NCBI GenBank assembly: GCA_027063075.1
Contig: JAMOSM010000127.1
Coordinates: 1-7,044, forward strand
Origin: Nautiliaceae bacterium
GTDB taxonomy: Bacteria > Campylobacterota > Campylobacteria > Campylobacterales > Nautiliaceae
Direction of reading: 5' to 3'
Length of the DNA: 7,044 nt
Positions 5,427 through 7,044 of the stretch are shown piece by piece. The translations under genes and the position numbers were made by a program. Position 1 is the first letter of the stretch. Each line of letters begins with the position of its first letter. The notes beneath the pieces were generated by a model. The model was not told the DNA's origin, did no database searches, and was given only the letters and a program-made list of their open reading frames with translations.

Positions 5427-5879
5427 TCACTCTATAGAGCTTAATTCATCCCTGTGAGGTTTCCAGCACTCATTAAAAAATTTGTTTTCACTTTTTAACA
5501 CCTTCTCATCACACGTATCAACAATCCCCTCAGCCCACTCTTCTATTATGTTTTTTACTCTCTCGCCCCATCTTTGAAAATATCTTTCATAGTCTTCATC
5601 CGTATAAATTTTGTCTTTTACAAAAGGCCATCCATCAAGAGCGTGAAGTTTAAAAATTTCATATGTTTTAGTATCAAGTTCGGTTTGAGGTTTTTTGAGT
5701 TTTTTAACAACCGCCTCTTTTTCTGCAGCTACTCTTTTTCTTTGTGAAAGATTTTTAAAAATTGCATATTTTGTAGCTTCTGCAATACCTACTGCTTTTG
5801 CTTTTTTTTCATCAAATCCGAGTTTTAACGCACGTTTATACTGAAGTGCGGCCATTTTTGGAAAACGATTTATTCTCAT
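5427..5879 (-). CDS. Unrecognised 150-residue protein with basic N-terminal and acidic C-terminal half
   Basis: I do not recognise this protein. It has no signal peptide or membrane segment. Residues 1-63 are helical, Ala/Lys-rich and strongly basic (about 19 Lys/Arg against 5 Asp/Glu), including the stretch KYAIFKNLSQRKR (37-49), which could contact nucleic acid. Residues 64-150 are acidic and carry four tryptophans (84, 104, 115, 139), with DGWPF (82-86), YFQRWGERV (100-108) and two cysteines (123 and 138). Codon use and base composition look like the neighbours. The start is well supported: AAAGGAGG lies a few bases upstream. It is read in the same direction as the LOG-like gene 51 nt downstream, so they may be co-transcribed, and it diverges from acs. 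A real gene is likely; the function is unknown. Confidence 0.8.
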   Translation of the reverse strand: MRINRFPKMAALQYKRALKLGFDEKKAKAVGIAEATKYAIFKNLSQRKRVAAEKEAVVKKLKKPQTELDTKTYEIFKLHALDGWPFVKDKIYTDEDYERYFQRWGERVKNIIEEWAEGIVDTCDEKVLKSENKFFNECWKPHRDELSSIE

Positions 5880-5901
5880 AGCATCCTCCTTTTAATATAA
5901 A

Positions 5902-5930
5902 ATTAAATTAAATAATTTTCAAAAAATCAA
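5902..5930 (-). promoter_or_regulatory. Candidate sigma-70 promoter of the 150-residue protein gene
   Basis: On the minus strand TTGATT (5925-5930) and TTTAAT (5902-5907) are separated by 17 nt, predicting a start near 5895, just ahead of the AAAGGAGG ribosome site. Both hexamers differ from consensus by one or two bases in very AT-rich DNA, so chance is possible. Confidence 0.35.
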
Positions 5931-6024
5931 CTTTTAGAAGAATTTACCAAAATCAATAAAATTCTTATACCGCATGTTACAATTTTACACAACTAAACCT
6001 ATCAAATAATAAAAAAATCTTATA

Positions 6025-6033
6025 TGCTATATT
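6025..6033 (+). promoter_or_regulatory. Candidate extended -10 promoter of acs
   Basis: TGC followed by TATATT forms an extended -10 element, placing a transcript start near 6040 and a leader of about 44 nt before the acs ATG. No good -35 is present, which extended -10 promoters tolerate. A second possible -10, TATGAT at 6052-6057, lies closer to the gene. The acs ribosome site AAAGGAGAT (6072-6080) is strong. Confidence 0.45.
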
Positions 6034-6083
6034 TATGCTGCGTTTTTTTCTTATGATAAAAAAAACACATTAAAGGAGATTTA

Positions 6084-7044
6084 ATGACAACAGAAGTATA
6101 TTACCCTCATAAAGAATTATTTGAAAATCCCGAATTTAAAAATATGTGCGAATACTGGGATAAAGTGGAAGAGTTTAAAAAAGATTACGAAGGAACTTGG
6201 GCAAAACTTGCAAGAGAAAAAATCGACTGGTTTGAAGATTTCAATACAACTCTTGATGAATCAAACGCTCCGTTTTATAAATGGTTTGTAGGTGGAAAAC
6301 TTAACGTATCTTATCAATGTATAGACAGACATCTAAAAGATAAAAAAAATAAAGCCGCTATTATCTGGGAAGGTGACAACGGAGAAAAAAGAATAATAAC
6401 TTATCTTGAACTTTACAGAGAAGTAAACAGATTTGCAAATCTTCTAAAATCTCTTGGAGTTAAAAAAGGCGATAGAGTTGTACTTTATATGCCTATGATT
6501 CCAGAAGCTGCATTTGCAATGCTTGCGTGTGCGAGAATCGGTGCGATTCACAGTGTGGTATTTGGAGGATTTAGTGCAGAAGCGCTTAAAGACAGAATAA
6601 TAGACGCAAAAGCAAAAGTAATAATTACAGCTGATGGGGCATATAGAAAAGGTAAGCCTTATATGTTAAAACCAACAGTTGATAAAGCTCTTGAAGGAAT
6701 TGATTTTGTTGAAAAAGTTTTAGTTGTTGAAAGAAATAATGAAGATATCAACTGGGTTAGCGGAAGAGATGTAAGTTATAATGATTTAATCGTAAATCAG
6801 CCTGATGAATGCGAACCTGAAATTATGGAAAGCGAAGAACCTCTATTTTTACTCTATACATCAGGAAGTACAGGAAAACCAAAAGGAGTTCAGCACTCTC
6901 AGGCTGGATACATCCTATGGGCTCAGCTTACTATGGAATGGGTATTTGATGTAAAAGACAACGACACTTACTGGTGTACGGCCGATATAGGATGGATTAC
7001 AGGACATACATACATCGTATACGGTCCTCTTGCAGCCGGAGCTA
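6084..7044 (+). CDS. acs: Acetyl-CoA synthetase (AMP-forming), 5' part
   Basis: Acs activates acetate to acetyl-AMP and then acetyl-CoA, allowing acetate uptake or salvage in the cytoplasm. The first 320 residues of a protein that is usually about 630-660 long are present; the right edge cuts it. The visible part has the N-terminal acetyl-CoA synthetase region (about 10-70, with YWDKVEEF), then the AMP-binding domain: ITYLEL (105-110), [13 protein letters not shown] (129-141), [16 protein letters not shown] (153-168), the ATP loop [11 protein letters not shown] (258-268) and [14 protein letters not shown] (297-310). The ADIGWITGH motif and overall alignment favour acetyl- over propionyl-CoA synthetase or other acyl-CoA ligases. 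The C-terminal catalytic lysine, a known acetylation site in the family, is outside the window. The ATG follows AAAGGAGAT. Base composition is slightly less AT-rich than the flanking intergenic DNA, as expected for a well-expressed gene. Confidence 0.96.
   Translation, partial: MTTEVYYPHKELFENPEFKNMCEYWDKVEEFKKDYEGTWAKLAREKIDWFEDFNTTLDESNAPFYKWFVGGKLNVSYQCIDRHLKDKKNKAAIIWEGDNGEKRIITYLELYREVNRFANLLKSLGVKKGDRVVLYMPMIPEAAFAMLACARIGAIHSVVFGGFSAEALKDRIIDAKAKVIITADGAYRKGKPYMLKPTVDKALEGIDFVEKVLVVERNNEDINWVSGRDVSYNDLIVNQPDECEPEIMESEEPLFLLYTSGSTGKPKGVQHSQAGYILWAQLTMEWVFDVKDNDTYWCTADIGWITGHTYIVYGPLAAGA

Larger units (their letters stand above)
5880..6083. promoter_or_regulatory. 204-nt divergent regulatory region between the unknown gene and acs
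   Basis: This is the longest gene-free stretch of the window. It is very AT-rich, with no open frame, tRNA or convincing terminator. Besides the two promoter candidates listed separately, it holds an imperfect inverted repeat, 5935-5945 against 5959-5969 (10 of 11 matching, 13-nt spacer), a possible operator. An A/T-tract inverted repeat, GTTTTTTT (6042-6049) and AAAAAAAC (6059-6066), lies in the presumed acs leader. Its regulator cannot be named from the sequence. Confidence 0.4.

Noticed and set aside
5899..5919. AAAATTA/TAATTTT inverted repeat upstream of the 150-residue protein gene
   Set aside because: It is made only of A and T in low-complexity DNA and is expected by chance here.
1..7044. 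CRISPR array, tRNA/rRNA, insertion sequence, phage or toxin-antitoxin module
   Set aside because: No spaced direct repeats, no cloverleaf or rRNA sequence, no transposase or integrase motifs and no toxin-antitoxin pair were seen on either strand.

Overview
The window is AT-rich, gene-dense bacterial DNA with strong AAGGAG-type ribosome binding sites. It most likely comes from the Campylobacterota (epsilonproteobacteria), perhaps a chemolithotrophic lineage such as Nautiliales; the order-level guess is weak. The main evidence is the run of a DUF2018 protein (HP0242-like), a small exported protein and a polyprenyl diphosphate synthase. I recall the same run from Helicobacter pylori (HP0242-HP0241-HP0240) and Campylobacter jejuni (Cj0539-Cj0540-Cj0541). 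RecR is also of the short epsilonproteobacterial form.

Layout. Positions 1-4275 carry seven leftward genes: msrB, the DUF2018 protein, an exported protein, ispB, ppk2, trpD and an alpha/beta hydrolase that runs off the left edge. From DUF2018 to the hydrolase, neighbours overlap by 1-8 nt or are at most 11 nt apart, so this looks like one operon; msrB is 55 nt upstream of it and may be separate. msrB diverges from rightward recR (4325-4894) across a 49-nt gap holding a perfect 9-bp inverted repeat that covers candidate -10 boxes for both genes. recR overlaps tail to tail by 17 nt with a leftward LOG-like gene (4878-5375). That gene follows an unrecognised 150-residue protein (5427-5879). A 204-nt intergenic region then separates this pair from rightward acs (from 6084), cut by the right edge.

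How the genes work together. The products are mainly housekeeping: quinone side-chain synthesis (IspB), tryptophan synthesis (TrpD), polyphosphate/nucleotide exchange (PPK2), repair of oxidised methionine (MsrB), recombinational repair (RecR) and acetate activation (Acs). There is no rRNA, tRNA, CRISPR array, insertion sequence or phage gene. I see no clear new multi-gene defence or mobile system. The most open questions are the 150-residue bipolar-charge protein, the exported protein coupled to ispB, the variant LOG-like protein, and ppk2 and trpD lying where Campylobacter and Helicobacter have hemA.
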